Shown: positions 1 to 11,408, numbered from the stretch's first letter. The stretch is 64,000 nt of DNA from Micractinium sp. NFX-FRZ (GCA_029339195.1 JAPTJF010000154.1:59301-123300), one strand, 5' to 3'. Numbers and translations: made by a program. Notes: generated from the sequence alone by a model not told the origin.

Positions 1-39
1 CCAGCACAGCACAGCGCAGCACAGCGCAGCGCAGCACAC

Positions 40-1820
40 CTGCGATCAGGTCGTCGTCCTCATACAGCACCTCCACTGGGTGGTAGTCCGCAGCCAGGGG
101 CACCGACTTCATGGCGGCCTGTGTTGGGTGGCGGTGAGGGGAGGGAGGCGGTTGGGGGCGGGTGGGGCGGGGCACATTGGGCAGGCTAAGGACGGGAGGC
201 GGGAGTACATCCTGGGGGCGGTGAGGGGAGGGAGGCGGTTGGGGGCGGTGGGGCGGGAGGCGGCGGCACACCGAGGGCACCGGACGGTGCCAGCAGCATA
301 GACATGCCCCTGGGGGCACTCTGCTGGAGAGGTGCCGGCGGCACCGCCTGCGGTGCCCGTCACTCAAGCGGGCAGGCGCCGCCGCGCCCCGCCCCTCAGG
401 CGTCTTTCGCGCTGTCCCTGCGCCCCTCCGCCAGGGCTGTGCCACCACCGGCCCCGCACCTGCAGCAGCTGCGCCGCCCGCTCCACGCTGAGCCCCAGCT
501 CAGCAGCAATTTCTGGGGCCCCCCGCCTGAGGGGCTCCCCATCTGCGTCCCGCTGCCGGAAGGCAATGTCTAGCTGCAGGCGGGCATCAGGCAGGCAGGG
601 GCCAGAGTTGAGGGTCTTTGTTGCACTTCGGCGGCGCATGCTGGCAACAGGTGGTTTGCGAGCAGGCGTGCAGGCAATCTGGCCGGGCATGAACATGAAT
701 ACGCCCGCCTGGGCAGGCAGTGGGCGCGAGGCCGTGGCCCAGAGGACATTTGTGCGCCAACTGCTGGTCAAGGGGATGCCTGCACTGCTGCTTCACAGCC
801 ATTGTCCTTGCCCCCATTCTGTCTCATCCGCTGTCCTGCGCCGCTCTCACCCAGGCTGCCGACCTCTGCCTGCTTCCAGCTCACCCTGCCCCCCCCCCTG
901 CAGCCCCCCCCCCCCCCCCCCCATCTCACCGCCTTGGCCCGCTGCTCGTCCTCCCGCCGCTCCACGGTGACCAGCCAGCTGCGGATGGCGGCGTCTGCGT
1001 GGTGCACCTGCCACGTGGGCCGCTGCCCCTCACCCTCTGCCGCCTGCCCCTGCGGCTGCCCCTCCCCATCTGCCGCCTGCCCCTGCGGCTGCGCCTCGGC
1101 CGCCGCCTGCCCCTGGGCACTTTGCTGCTCCTGTGCCACTGAGCTGTCTGCGACGGGCCTTGCTGCTGCTGCTGCTGCTGCTGCACCGTCTGCGGCAGGT
1201 CCTGTTTCCAAATCCGTTGCCACAGCTGCTGCCAGATCAGCGTCGGCCTGCTGCAGCAGCTGGCGCCACTCCTCCGCCGGTGCGATGTCTGGGCAGCAGT
1301 TTAGGATGTGGGTCTGGAACGGCTTCACCTTGTAGCAGCACTGCCCGCAGGCGGGGCAGCGGTACGAGGGGCGGTCCTTCCACCACAGCTGCGGGCGGCG
1401 GTCAGCAGGCGCTGTTGCCTGCCGCGCCTTGGCCCGCTGCTTGTGCTTGGCTTGATGGTGCTGGTGGTAACGCTCCTGCTGTGGCTGCGCCTGCTGCGGT
1501 TGCGGCTGCTGCGGCGGTGCCTCTGGCAGCTGCTGCGGGCTGTCAGGTGCCATGCCGCTGCTCGCCTGCTGCTGGTCAGCAGCTGCAGAGGCAGGTAGGC
1601 AGGTGCCCGTACGCTTTGCTGCTGCTGTGGTGATGACAGCCGCGCCTGCTCGCTGCTGCCTACTGCCGCCGCCGCTGCTGCCGCCGCTGCCGCCTGCTGC
1701 AGCTGTCACGACCTCCCTGGCGTGTCGCGCCGGCCTCCCTGCTGCACGAGTTCTAAAAGGAAGCACGCTGGTCAGGCGAAGGCTGGCTTTCGGGCTCAGC
1801 AGAGAGCACAGGCAGCGCAT
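40..1820 (-). CDS. RluA-family RNA pseudouridine synthase, N-terminal part (runs off left edge)
   Basis: Exons read 930-1820, 460-573 and 40-118, all joining in phase 0, and the last ends at a GT donor before the window edge. The final exon ends in VEVLYEDDDLIAG, the start of an RluA/RluD catalytic domain (VLYEDDDLIAVNKP is typical). The catalytic Asp and the rest of the enzyme lie outside the window. Upstream of it lie an Arg/Ser-rich N-terminus like a plastid transit peptide, a Gln/Ala-rich stretch, a zinc-finger-like C155-x2-C158-x12-H171-x3-C175 motif, and a helix-turn-helix-like segment (EIAAELGLSVERAAQLL). I chose Met at 1820 because a transit-peptide-like sequence follows it; an in-frame Met at 1931 is possible. 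The family isomerises uridine to pseudouridine in rRNA or tRNA; plastid location is inferred. The gene is divergent from SPT4. Confidence 0.7.
904..922. repeat. 19-base C homopolymer in an intron
   Basis: An uninterrupted run of C lies in intron 1 of the pseudouridine synthase gene, just downstream of its donor. It reads as poly-G on the coding strand. The length may be unreliable in assembly. Confidence 0.9.
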
Positions 1821-2101
1821 GGGTTCCGCATGCGCTCTACCGTAGGATTGTGGCTGACTTCCAGCTGATAAGTAGCGTGATAAGTAGCCGCGCAAATGGA
1901 GCTCTGAGCGCTGCAGCCGATTAGAAAGCAAGCCTGCAATTTTCTCCCCGCGCCGCGCTCATCTTTCGTGCCAGCGTGTTGTCTCGACATTGGCATCGCT
2001 GAGTCCAGTTTCCGAAGCTCCTTTCCCCACCCCAGAGCGCCCACAGTCGCAGCCCCAGTCTCGGACAACCTTTTCTCCGCACCTGCGGTCTGCGGCTCCA
2101 C
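1821..2101. promoter_or_regulatory. Divergent promoter region, pseudouridine synthase / SPT4
   Basis: These 281 bases separate the two start codons and should hold both promoters and both 5' UTRs. A 10-base direct repeat, TGATAAGTAG, occurs at 1866-1875 and 1878-1887. I see no clear TATA box. That the repeat is an operator is inference only. Confidence 0.45.
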
Positions 2102-3030
2102 ATGGCGGAGGGGGTCGATGGCTTGGTGGCACAGCCACCCACAGACCTGGGCAAGAGCCTTCGCTGCTGCGTGCCGTGCCGGCTGATCAAGACATTCGAG
2201 CAGTTTTACGAGCAGGCGAGCACAAGCATGTGACGGAGGCGTGTGTATATGTTGCTTCGAAGTGCAGAGAGTTCCGATCGCGCTCTCTTATACTTGCTCT
2301 TGCCGCCGCCGCCGCCGCCGCCTGCCCCACCCACCCGCATGTTGCCACCCGCCATCCCACCCCTTGCAGGGTTGCGAGAACTGCCCCTACCTGGACATGG
2401 AGGGAGACCGGGAGCGCGTGTTTGACTGCACCACATCCGAGTTCAAGGTGCCGGGGCCGGGGCGGTGTTGCTCAGCGTTGCCGGGTGCTGGGCGCTGCTG
2501 TCGCTGGGCGGTGTTTGTCAGTTGTTTGTTACTGGCCTACAGCGACTGCTGGGAGCCCTGCCTCCAGCCTGGCACCGGAGGGCGCTCCTGTGTGACTGCA
2601 GCTGACTGGCGGCTGCTGTGCATGGCCCCGCCTTGGCCTGCAACCGGGCTGGCCACGTGGCGCCCACCCCGCCGCAGCCCAGCTAGCTGACATGATGTGG
2701 CCTGGCTGTGCAGGGTATGGTGAGCGTTGTGGATCCCAAGACCAGCTGGTGCGCCAAGTGGCTGCACATAAAGTGAGTGGTGCGGGCAGGCACAGGGGGC
2801 GGGGCGGACAGAGAGCAGGCCAGGCGTGACGGGCGGCTTCCTCCTGCCTGCTGCAGTCCCCCATGCCCCACCCCTGCCCCATCTGTTCACCCTCTGCCCG
2901 TGTTGGCCACACACACCCCTGCAGGAAGTTTGTGCCGGGCTGCTACGCGCTGAGCGTGCAAGCAGAGCTGCCGCAGCACATCGAGGACATTTTGGAAAAC
3001 CGGGGGATCAAGTGGCGCCTGGCAGAATAG
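2102..3030 (+). CDS. SPT4: Transcription elongation factor SPT4
   Basis: Exons 2102-2215, 2370-2447, 2714-2772 and 2925-3030 give 118 aa, close to human SPT4 at 117. The protein has the SPT4 zinc ribbon C23-x2-C26 ... C40-x2-C43, then the family core GCENCPYLDMEGDRERVFDC and KFVPGCYAL. SPT4 pairs with the NGN domain of SPT5 to form DSIF, which promotes RNA polymerase II processivity in the nucleus. Intron 1 begins with GC (CAG|GCGAGC); the GC donor is needed to join FYEQ to GCENC as in homologues. ATG 2102 opens the frame directly. A TGTAA signal lies about 330 bases past the stop. Confidence 0.95.
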
Positions 3031-4270
3031 TAGCCAGGATCGCTTCCCGGCGCATGCCAGCCATTGGCATCGGGCGCATTGAGCCATGGCTAGGCCCCAC
3101 CGGGCGAGCGGCTGGGCAGCGCCGCTCGGGGGCTGCCTAATTGTGCCACCCTGGCAAATAGATAGGTAGGCAGGTAGACAGACACGCGGCTGAAGCGTTC
3201 CGTTTCATTTGTAGGCAGCAGTGTGCATCCCCTTCATCCCTAGGCATAGCCAGCTAGACAGTTGCTTTTGTTTCACACTCCTCCCGCTTCCTCTCGTGCT
3301 CCCTTGCTTCATCTTTGAGCGCTTATTGCCCACCCTCCTTGAACCGCTGCTTGGCGCTGTAACCCTGCCAGCCCCCTCAGTACTTGGTGCTTTGAACCTT
3401 TGCCTCAGCCCCAGCGCCCCTCAGGCCCGGGCAGCCTTGTGTGCTGATAGTTTACACAGTTGGGCACTGCCAGCTGGCAGCGAGCACACGGGGCATGGGT
3501 TGCGCTCGGCTGCCGCTGTTGGCGCCGGTACAGGCGGGGCATGGGGCAATGCAGGCACAGTGCATGTGCGGGTGCGATACATGCAAGCGGGGCACGCTGC
3601 CAAGGCGGCAGCGGGCAGGTGTGCTTGCTGGGAAAATCGGTGCTGTTCTGCTTTGGGCGAGATGAAATGGGAGCTCCGGAGGGGGAAGTGCTGCTGTGTG
3701 GGGTAGGGTAGTCCTGGTGTTGTGTGGTACTGAGGAGATGCTGCAGGGGGCACTGACGTGGGATGAAATGGTTTGGAGGGTATGTGGGGAGACATTTGTG
3801 TTAAGTTGCCGTCATGCTGTGCATGCGGTGCGTTGTTGCGGATGAAGTATTGAGGCAACTAGGGTTGCCTGTATGCTTAGGTGGGGCTGCACGCAGGCGC
3901 AGCAGCACTGGGGATTGCTGGGCGCATTTGGCGCGGACGAATGAAAGAACGGACGACGTATGAAACGGGAAAGTGCGTGGGATGCAGGCCAACAGCTTGC
4001 ACTGGGGCAAGGCGTGCTGCTGTGGCTGCGGCCAAATATCAAAATTACGCGTGCGGTTGATCAGACTGGGTAGGACCACCCCAGAGGGAGGTGTCGAGGT
4101 GCTCATGTTGAGTTGCTGCCGGGTAGCGGCATGGCGCATGCAGCTGCCGGCCAGTGCCGCTTGGGCGGACTAGGTGAGACCAGGCTGTCGGGCAGGGGCG
4201 GCGGTGAGGCCCAGGATCGGCGCACTGGGAGCACCCAGTGCCCTGCCCTGCACTGCACTGCCTGCCTGCC
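3031..4270. other. Gene-less stretch between convergent SPT4 and the 4271-5640 gene
   Basis: This stretch holds the SPT4 3' UTR and the 3' flank of the minus-strand neighbour. Open frames here have no family resemblance, no splice-consistent extension and atypical composition. I see nothing else. Confidence 0.6.
3358..3362 (+). terminator. Putative polyadenylation signal TGTAA for SPT4
   Basis: TGTAA is the usual poly(A) signal in green algae and lies about 330 bases after the SPT4 stop. The assignment is by position only. Confidence 0.45.
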
Positions 4271-5640
4271 TCACACCTGGGCTGCTGCCTCCTCAGCATC
4301 CCGGCACCGAGGGGCAGCCCCGCTTCCGCTGCCGCCAGCAGCGGCAGCAGCAGCAGCAGCAGCGGAGCACCCCGCATCCTCGCCGGCGGGCCCAGGCCCG
4401 CCGGCAGCGGCGCCGGCGTCGGCAGGGCGCGCGGCCTTGGAAGGCGCAGGCAGCAGGCCGCTGGCCAGCATCTCGGCAAAGCGCTCGTGGTTGAGCTGGC
4501 CATAGGCGCGCAGCACGCCCAGAGCCAGGCCGCGGTTCAGCCTGCGGTGCGGGGGCAGTGAAGGTGCGGGGCAGGTAAGGCAAAAGGCGAGGCAAGGTGA
4601 GCAGAGCAGAGCAGAGCAGAGCACTGGTGAGGCGGGGCGCTGCCCATTAGCCCCGGGGGTGCTTGCAGGGAAGCTGTTACGTCAAAAGTGTGAGGTGGCC
4701 TCTTCGGTTTGACCTGGCCTCCCTGGCGCAGAGTGCGTGCATGCGGGGCATGCCAGAATGAAGCAGAATGACCCACTGCCCTCCCCACAACGTCTCCCCC
4801 ACCTCAGCCGCCCCCCCGCCACCCTGCCTCCCACCCCCCAGCTCACTTGTACAGCTGCGTGAGAGCGGCGCCCGCCACCGCCTGGCGCTCCACCGGCCCC
4901 AGGGAGGGCCAGTGACCTGCCGCCGAGTGCATCAGCTCAAACACCAGCCCAGCCAGGCCCCAGGTCAGCCGGGCAGCGGCCCGTAGCAGGCTGCGCTGCT
5001 CCGCGGCAGCAGCAGCCTCCTCAGCTGCGCCGCCGCCAACGGCAGCGCCGCCTGGAGCATTCGCAGCTGCCTGCGAGGGGGCGGCCAGCAGCGCTGCGTG
5101 GATTGCAACCACCGTCAGGGCCTGCACCCTGACGCCGCCCCGGCAGACGGTGGTGGGCGGGGCGCCGGTGACGGGGCCCCCGCTGCCGCTGCCGCCGTAG
5201 GCGGTGCTGCCTCCATCCACTGGAGGGCAGGTGGCCACTATCTCGCTCAGGGAGAGGGCATTGACGTGGGTGATGGCGTGGCCCGTGCCGTCTGCGTTGG
5301 TCTGGACAAGAGCGAGTGGGCCCGGCAGCCTGCAGGGGGCGGAGCAGATTGGTGGGATGAGCGGGTGAACAGCGGCAGGTGGAGGGCTCGCCAAGTTGGC
5401 TGGAAGCTGGAAGAACTTTGGGATGAGGGGAAGACCAGGGCGGCAGGCGGCAGGCGTGGGGCGGGGCCTCCCCAGGAGGGCCCGCTGCGGCTGGCGCAGG
5501 CGCAGGCGGGGCGCCAGGCGCCGGTGCAAAGCCGCTGCGGGCACTTACCGGTAGGTTGACGGCCTGCCGCCCCTCTCAGTCAGTGTCACGAACACTGGAA
5601 GCGGCGAGTCACAGGAAACACCGCTCGCTGGGCCGCGCAT
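4271..5640 (-). CDS. Uncharacterised 281-aa protein
   Basis: Exons 5549-5640, 4847-5329 and 4271-4541 join with phases 2 and 2 to give 281 aa. The start is ATG at 5640 (MRGPASG). Intron 1 has a perfect GTAAGT donor, and the frame flows through it as PVFVTLTERGG ... RLPGPLALVQTNADGTG, which supports the join. The middle is an Ala-rich helical region (LTVVAIHAALLAAP, AARLTWGLAGLVFELMHSA) followed by LNRGLALGVLRAYGQLNHERFAEML. The C-terminus is low-complexity Ala/Gly. I do not recognise the family. It lies about 460 bases downstream of the HIT gene on the same strand. The last codons could be spliced further, since CAG|GTGTGA overlaps the stop. Confidence 0.6.
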
Positions 5641-6102
5641 TCGGGTTTCTGGCGAAGGCTCGCGAAGAGGGCGCGGACTGTCGACGCGTTGTAGGCTTGC
5701 GGCGGGAGCTCAGGGGTGATGCGGAGAGTACCCGGGCGAGAAATGAGCAAGGCCGTGGCGGAGCAGCGGTGCTGTGTGCGTCCTGCCGTCCCGGGAGGCG
5801 GTCTGTTGGTGTGCTGGGCTGTCGGCGGCGTGCAGACCACTTCAACCGCTGTCATCCGCCTGGCACACTCAGGAATAGCCGCTCCATGTGCCTCTTGTGC
5901 ATCTCAGTTGCACACACACTACCAGAACAAGCTGCCCATACACTGCTGGACGTGCGAGCGGCACAGGGAAGTGGAGGGAGGTGCCGGCACTCCCTGTGCG
6001 CGTCCTGGGTCCAAGGTGTGTTTGTCAACACACTTTGTTTGCCTGCCTACAATAGGTGCGTCACCATTGTTACACCCTTCCTGCCTACATGAGCCCATGC
6101 GC
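5641..6102. other. Intergenic stretch, HIT 3' flank and promoter of the 4271-5640 gene
   Basis: These 462 bases lie between two minus-strand genes. A TTACA (TGTAA on the minus strand) lies at 6070-6074, about 30 bases past the HIT stop. I see no other feature. Confidence 0.5.
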
Positions 6103-7769
6103 TCACAGCTTGACCCGAGAGAAAGCGTCCCGCAGCATGGCCACCACAGCCGCCGACGACTCGCGGGAGAGCGGCTGCGGCGGGACGGCGCCGTAGCAGG
6201 GGCCAGGCCACGCAGGGTCTGTCTGCACACACACCGAGTGAAGGGACCAGGAGAGCAGGTTCCCACAGTGAGCAGGGGGCACTAGAAGCCACCGCACAGC
6301 CCATCTAAACAGCCGAGCTGCAGCTTGATGAACCACACACCCCACTTACAAACTTGTGCCACCACCTCGTCATTGCAAAGCAAACCCAGCCTTTGACCTG
6401 CTAGCGGTTTTGCCGAACCATTCAGTGCCGCCGGCCTCCCCTCCCTTCCTGCCCATGCAGCACTGGCCTTCGCACCCGGCTACCACCCACCTCCAGTCGC
6501 CCGGTGATGTGCACGTGCAGCTGCGACACGATGTTGCCGATGGCGGCGATGTTCAGCTTGAAGGGGCGGTACAGGTCCTGCAGGGTGTGTGCAGGTATGC
6601 ATTGTGAGACAATGCCAGGGGGCGGGGGAAGGAAGAGAGGGGGGGTTAGGAGAGGAGGGACGGCTGGGGAGGTGGAGTGTCCGGCAAAGCAAGACGATGC
6701 ACGCACAGAATCGCGGGAGCCAAGTGTGCTTTGTTCTGCTCCCACTGCGGTGTCAGCGGTGTCCACATCGCCATGACAAATGCCTTTCCAAGCCCCTTTA
6801 AATGACAAATGCTTTTCCAAGCGAATGTGCGTGTGCACATGCCACCAGGTTTGCAAGAGGTGGCATGCCGTTGGGCGTGTGGCGGGCATGCATGCTCTCT
6901 GACAGGCAGCGCGAGGGGGCCGCCCGCCAGCCTGGCCCAGCCTGCCCGCACCTGGATGACCCGCGCCGCCGCCGCCACCTCCCGCCACAGCGCCTCCTGC
7001 TGCTCCTCGCTCATCTGCACCACCTCACGAACTCGGTTCACACGCGGCACCAGCACCAGCCTGCACGTGTTGCGTGGCAGTTGGGGGGGCGACAGGGTGG
7101 GGAATGGGCGCTGGTGGGGAGCGTGATCTGCAATTTATGCTTTCTGTCGCTTTGCAACGCAGTTGTGCATGGTGCACACGCGGCACCGGCACCAGCCTGC
7201 GGGGGCGGGTCGGGGTCGGGGCGGCGACAGGCTGGCGCGGGGGCAAGTAGTCGAGCATGCTGGCGCGTTATCGGAGGCAAAGCAATTTGTGGCTGTTTCA
7301 GCACCCCCATTCCGCGCACAGGATTCCCCATGCTCAGCCCAATGCAGGCAAGTATTCCCCTGGCGGTTCCGTTTCCTCGGGCGGCCGCCTCCCCCTCCTC
7401 CCGTCGGTTCTCACACCAGCGCTCACCAGCAGGGGTAATTTGCATCGTCACACACCAGCACCTTGCACAGCGGCAGGTCACAGACCTGCGGAGCAGACAA
7501 GAGACAAGGCTGGGATCAGAGTGAGGCATGGGGGCGGTGTCGGGGCACAAGCTGTGGGCGGCACCGGCACCGGCACCCACTGCCGCCAGGCTGTGGCGGT
7601 GCGAGGCCCCTCGGACGCCGCCAATCACCTCGTGTTTTCCATCTAGTAGCCTCGGATCGAGATCGAATGCGGTGGCGCCGTGCACGCGCGCCCTCCTGCC
7701 AAACAAGAGGCGCCCCAGCGCCAGGCCCGCAGCCAGGCAGGCGGAGGCCAGCAGCGGAGCGGGAGTCAT
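6103..7769 (-). CDS. HIT-family protein with N-terminal membrane anchor or targeting segment
   Basis: Exons 7629-7769, 7427-7485, 6952-7060, 6491-6577 and 6103-6222 give 171 aa with all phases closing. Residues 1-30 form a hydrophobic segment then Arg (MTPAPLLASACLAAGLALGR), probably a signal anchor or organelle presequence. The rest matches bacterial-type HIT proteins: FDLDPRLL, CDLPLCKVLVCDDANYP, LVLVPRVNRVREV, LNIAAIGNIVSQLHVHITGR, TDPAWPGPCYG. The histidine triad reads Q122-L-H124-V-H126; Gln at the first position is normal in this bacterial subgroup. HIT enzymes hydrolyse or transfer nucleotidyl groups (dinucleoside polyphosphates, AMP-lysine); the substrate here is unknown. Met 7769 was preferred over in-frame Met 7925 because the upstream sequence looks non-coding. 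Confidence 0.85.
7164..7207 (-). repeat. Intronic echo of HIT exon 3 acceptor edge
   Basis: On the minus strand this intron 2 segment reads as an acceptor (CCCGCAG) followed by a near copy of the start of exon 3. It encodes LVPVPRV where the exon encodes LVLVPRV. The true exon edge is at 7060. It looks like a tandem duplication across the intron-exon boundary. Confidence 0.75.
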
Positions 7770-8953
7770 TTTGCAGATGCCAGGAATCACCAATCGCGAG
7801 TTTGGAAACCAGGCATGCTGTGCGCGGCTAGTGCCCGCCAGCTGCCACTGCCTGCTGGGCGCAAACTTGTCGGTGTGCTCCCTGCCAGCAAGACAAATTT
7901 GCTGCAAGAATAAGTGTGTGACCACAAATGTAAGTAGTTATTACAAACCTAAAAGGTCAAAGTCGGCATCGGTCTGCGCAGCGGGCAGCGGTGGCACCGT
8001 GCCGGGCTGGCAGAGTTGGGAGACACCGTGCCAAATTCTTTGTAAGCTTGGCGGCCTCGCGGCTGCCGGGTGAGGCACGAGGGTCAGAAGCGCTGGCCCG
8101 CCGTTGGAGGCAGGCAGGGAGGGCAGGTTCAATGCAGGATGAGGTGGGCAGTGGCAAGATGACATGAAGTCGAACGGATCATGGCTGGCTCCCGCTCTAA
8201 ATGTTAGGAGGGCCTGGGGAGAGGAAAAAGCCCGGGGCGGATCTGGAGGGAGCGAGGGGGTGGGGGGAGCGTACATAGATCCCCGTTATTGTCTGTTGAG
8301 GATGTTGGTGCGTCAAGCAGAAAGAGGAAACAAACACGGTTCTTTTTTTGCTCATTCAGGTGGCAGCAGTGGTGGTGGGAAAGAGGCTGCTTGACAGGGG
8401 TATGCGGGTGAGGAGGTGTGAAATGGGAAAGGGTCGGTGGTGCTTGTTCCCACGTCTACAGAGGCGCGGAGAAGTCACAAGTGCCCGAGGACGGGTGCGC
8501 AAAGCCGCTGCAGCGGCGGGCGGGGCAGCCGTGGGTGGTGCGTTGGGATCAGGAGGAGGCGGAGGGCTGTAAGCCAAGAAGAAGCACGTGGCGATGGTAT
8601 GGAGCCGACAGTAGGAGGCAAAAGGTGAAGCAACGGGGCTGCGGGGCAGGCGCGTCACTGAGACGGTGTCGGTCAATCTGATGTGTGTGAGCCGCAAGGG
8701 ATGTGTGTGTGGGGAAAGCCCAGCAGGGTGGCAGGCAGGGAGGTACAGGTGGCAGCGCATGTCAAACTTGAATGCAGTCGACTCTCAGGGTGGTCGCCGA
8801 CATGCCACACGGTGGTGGTACTACTATAAAAAAAAACTGAGGGGTTTGGAGACTCCCGTCGCATCTTGTAGCGCCGTTTGATTAGGCAGTTGGGCGGCGG
8901 TAATGCCGTGGACGTGCCGTGGCTGGCTGCCTGGCAGCCGCCGGAGGCTGCCG
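7770..8953. other. Gene-less stretch between the HIT start and the F-box gene 3' end
   Basis: This 1.2 kb holds the HIT promoter and 5' UTR and the 3' flank of the F-box gene. It contains an A8 run near 8827 and a T7 run near 8342. Open frames are short and show no recognisable protein. Confidence 0.55.
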
Positions 8954-9856
8954 TCAGTCCTGGGTCACATCGGGCTCGCTCAGCCCTCCGGTGCGTGGGT
9001 CAGGGAAGGCGCCTTCATCAGCCTCCACCACCTGCAGGCCGGGCGCACGCTGCTGCAGGTGCTGCCGCACCCGCGCCGGCACGCGCGTGCCGTGCAGCTC
9101 AACACAGCGCAGGCGTGGCAGGCGCAGCAGCACCTGCTCTGCATCTTCCAGCGTCAGCATCAAGGGAGGCTCGTCTGCCCGGCTGCGCCGCCCCACTACC
9201 AGGCGCTCGAGCGCCGTGGCACGGGTCAGGGAGGACGGCAGGCGGCAGAAGTCGTTGCCAGCCAGGCAGAGCTCTGTCAGGTCTGTTGAGGAGTAGGAGG
9301 AGGAGGAGGCAAGCGGGCGGGGACAGCAAGGTAGGGTAGGGTCAACCTCGCTCGCTTGGCAGGCACGGTGCCGGGTGTCAGTCAGTCAGTCGGTCAGGCA
9401 GGCAGGCAGGCAGGCGGGCAGGCAGGCAGGCAGGCAGGCAGGTTGGCAGCTGACCTGTAAGGTACGCCCCCGCCGGCAGCTGGCTCAGGCAGTTGTGCAT
9501 CACGCTGAGCTGTGCCAGCCCGGGGCGCCCCGCCAGCGCAGGCGGCAGCGTGTCGGGGGCATCCGCTGCGCCCAGGCACATGCTGAGCACCAGGCTGCTC
9601 AGCCAGGGGGCCTGGGGCAGCAGGGCGCCGAGCCAGGCTTCTGCGGAGCGTCCCCTGTAGCCGGACACCCGTAGCGTGCGCAGCGGGGCCAGGCGGGCGC
9701 AGCCTGCCAGGGCGTTTGGAGGCAGCTGTGGGCAGGGCAGCTCCAAACGGAGCAGGGCGGCCTGAGGGGGCAGCAGTGCCGCCAGCACGCGCTGCAGAGA
9801 GCCGCCGGCCGGGCAGCGCAGGCTGCCGAGAGTGAGGGCAGCACCGGTACCGTGGG

Positions 9857-9891
<35 letters not shown>

Positions 9892-11408
9892 ATGGGCAGG
9901 GCCTGGTAGTAGAACGACTGGATCTGTGCCCCCGCCACCTGCGCAGGCAGGTGGGGGGAGCAGGGGGGAGGGGGAGGTGGGTGACGGGGCGTGGCCGGGC
10001 AGAGGGCCAGCAAGGCTGGCAGACAGGCAAGGCTGTAGAAGCCACCCTATCTGCGAGTTGCATGCACTCACACACAGCTGCGGCCCAGCCATCACCCCTC
10101 TTCCACTCCACTGTATTCACCTCCCCTCATGCAAACACGCCACCTGCTCACTTCACTCACCGACAGCTCCCGCTGGATGCACAGCTCACGCAGGCAAGTG
10201 GAGAAGGCGCCCAGGTTGGGCAGGCCCCAGAACCGGGGTGAGTCTGGCCCGGCTTTGTCATCTGCCCCGCCGCTGCCGCCGTCGACAGGCACAGCGGCAG
10301 CCGCAGCAGGCTCCTCCCCATCAGCAGGCAGGAACTGAGAAAAGTCCACCAGCCGTGCCTCCCGCAGGCAGCGCAGCGCTGTGAGCGGCTGCACCGGCGG
10401 CAGCCCCTGGCAGCTCACGTCCAGGTGCTCGAGCAGAGAGAGCTGTGCGACGGCTGCGGGCACGCCGGGCGGCAGCGGGTGGCCGAGCGTGTGGAGGCAG
10501 AGGGTGCGCAGGCGGGGCGCAGCGCGCAGCGCTCGGGCGGTGTCGGGCGGCAGGGGGGAGAAGCGGCAGCGCAGCTGCAGGGACGTCAGGCCGGTGAATC
10601 GAAGCAGCGCTCGCCCCAGCGGCTGGATGTCCCCGGGCGGGAGCGAGTTGAGCTTCACAGAGAGGCTCAGGCCGGCCAGCACGTCTGGGCTGAGCGGCGC
10701 CAAGAAGTCGAGCAGGCACAGGCCGCTGCCTGCCAGGCCGCTCAGCAGCTGCGGGCTGGCTTCCACGTGCATGTTTTCCACAAAGCCGCCGACCCGTTTC
10801 AGCACAGCCGCCATGGACGCTGCCTGCTGCGCAGCCTGCTGCTCAGCGCCTGCCCCATCCTGCAGATTGTTGCACCGCAGCTCCAGGCGGCGCCAGAGCT
10901 GCGGATCGCTGTAATAGGCGTGTCGCCAGCGCCGGCACACCAGCGTCACCACCGGCCTGTGGGGGAGAGAACACAAGGCAGACAATGGCAGAAGAGGAAT
11001 ATGGTTGGGAGGCGTCTGGGCAAGTCAATGAGAAGGGGGCGCTCAGGGGGAGGCAAGCAGGCACGCCCGCTGGAGCCAGCGGCGCCCCAGCGGCCGCTGC
11101 CAACCTCTACGCCTTGCAAGCACCACCGCCGGCCCAAAATGGTGTTGCTCAGCCCGCGCCTGGGCACTCCGCAGCCCGCGCAGCCTGGCGGGAGCGCGTC
11201 GCGTGCGCCCGCAAGTGCTGAGAACTCAGACTTATGTGTGTTGTTACGCCCCCCCCCCCCCCCTGGCCCGGGGCAAAAACCACCTCGACCCGTCATGCCC
11301 GCTGGGCCGCCCTGCGAGGTTGAGCACCCGCGACAGCACCTCCTCGGGTAGCACGTCGGTGAAGTTTGGGTCAGGAGTCGAGAGGAGGGTGCTAGAGCAG
11401 AGCCCCAT
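8954..11408 (-). CDS. F-box / leucine-rich-repeat protein
   Basis: Exons 11284-11408, 10161-10956, 9455-9938 and 8954-9282 join with phases 2, 0 and 1 to give 577 aa. The F-box lies at about residues 18-60 and crosses the first intron: FTDVLPEEVLSRVLNLAG ... PVVTLVCRRWRHAYYSDPQLW. The rest is Leu-rich with many LxxLxL segments (LTSLQLRCRF, LRTLCLHTL, LLEHLDVSCQGLPP, LAQLSVMHNCLSQLP, LTELCLAGNDFCRLP). A poly-Ser run comes from a CTG microsatellite. Such proteins usually act as substrate receptors of SCF ubiquitin ligases; the target is unknown. ATG 11408 is the first Met in frame with the F-box. Confidence 0.85.
9394..9442. repeat. GGCA tetranucleotide microsatellite in F-box gene intron 3
   Basis: Tandem GCAG/GGCA units with one interruption lie next to the exon 3 donor. 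Confidence 0.85.
9859..9891. repeat. CTG microsatellite encoding poly-Ser in the F-box protein
   Basis: Eleven CTG units on the plus strand read as AGC (Ser) on the coding strand inside exon 3. Confidence 0.9.
11249..11263. repeat. 15-base C homopolymer in F-box gene intron 1
   Basis: An uninterrupted C run (poly-G on the coding strand) starts about 20 bases downstream of the intron 1 donor. Confidence 0.9.
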
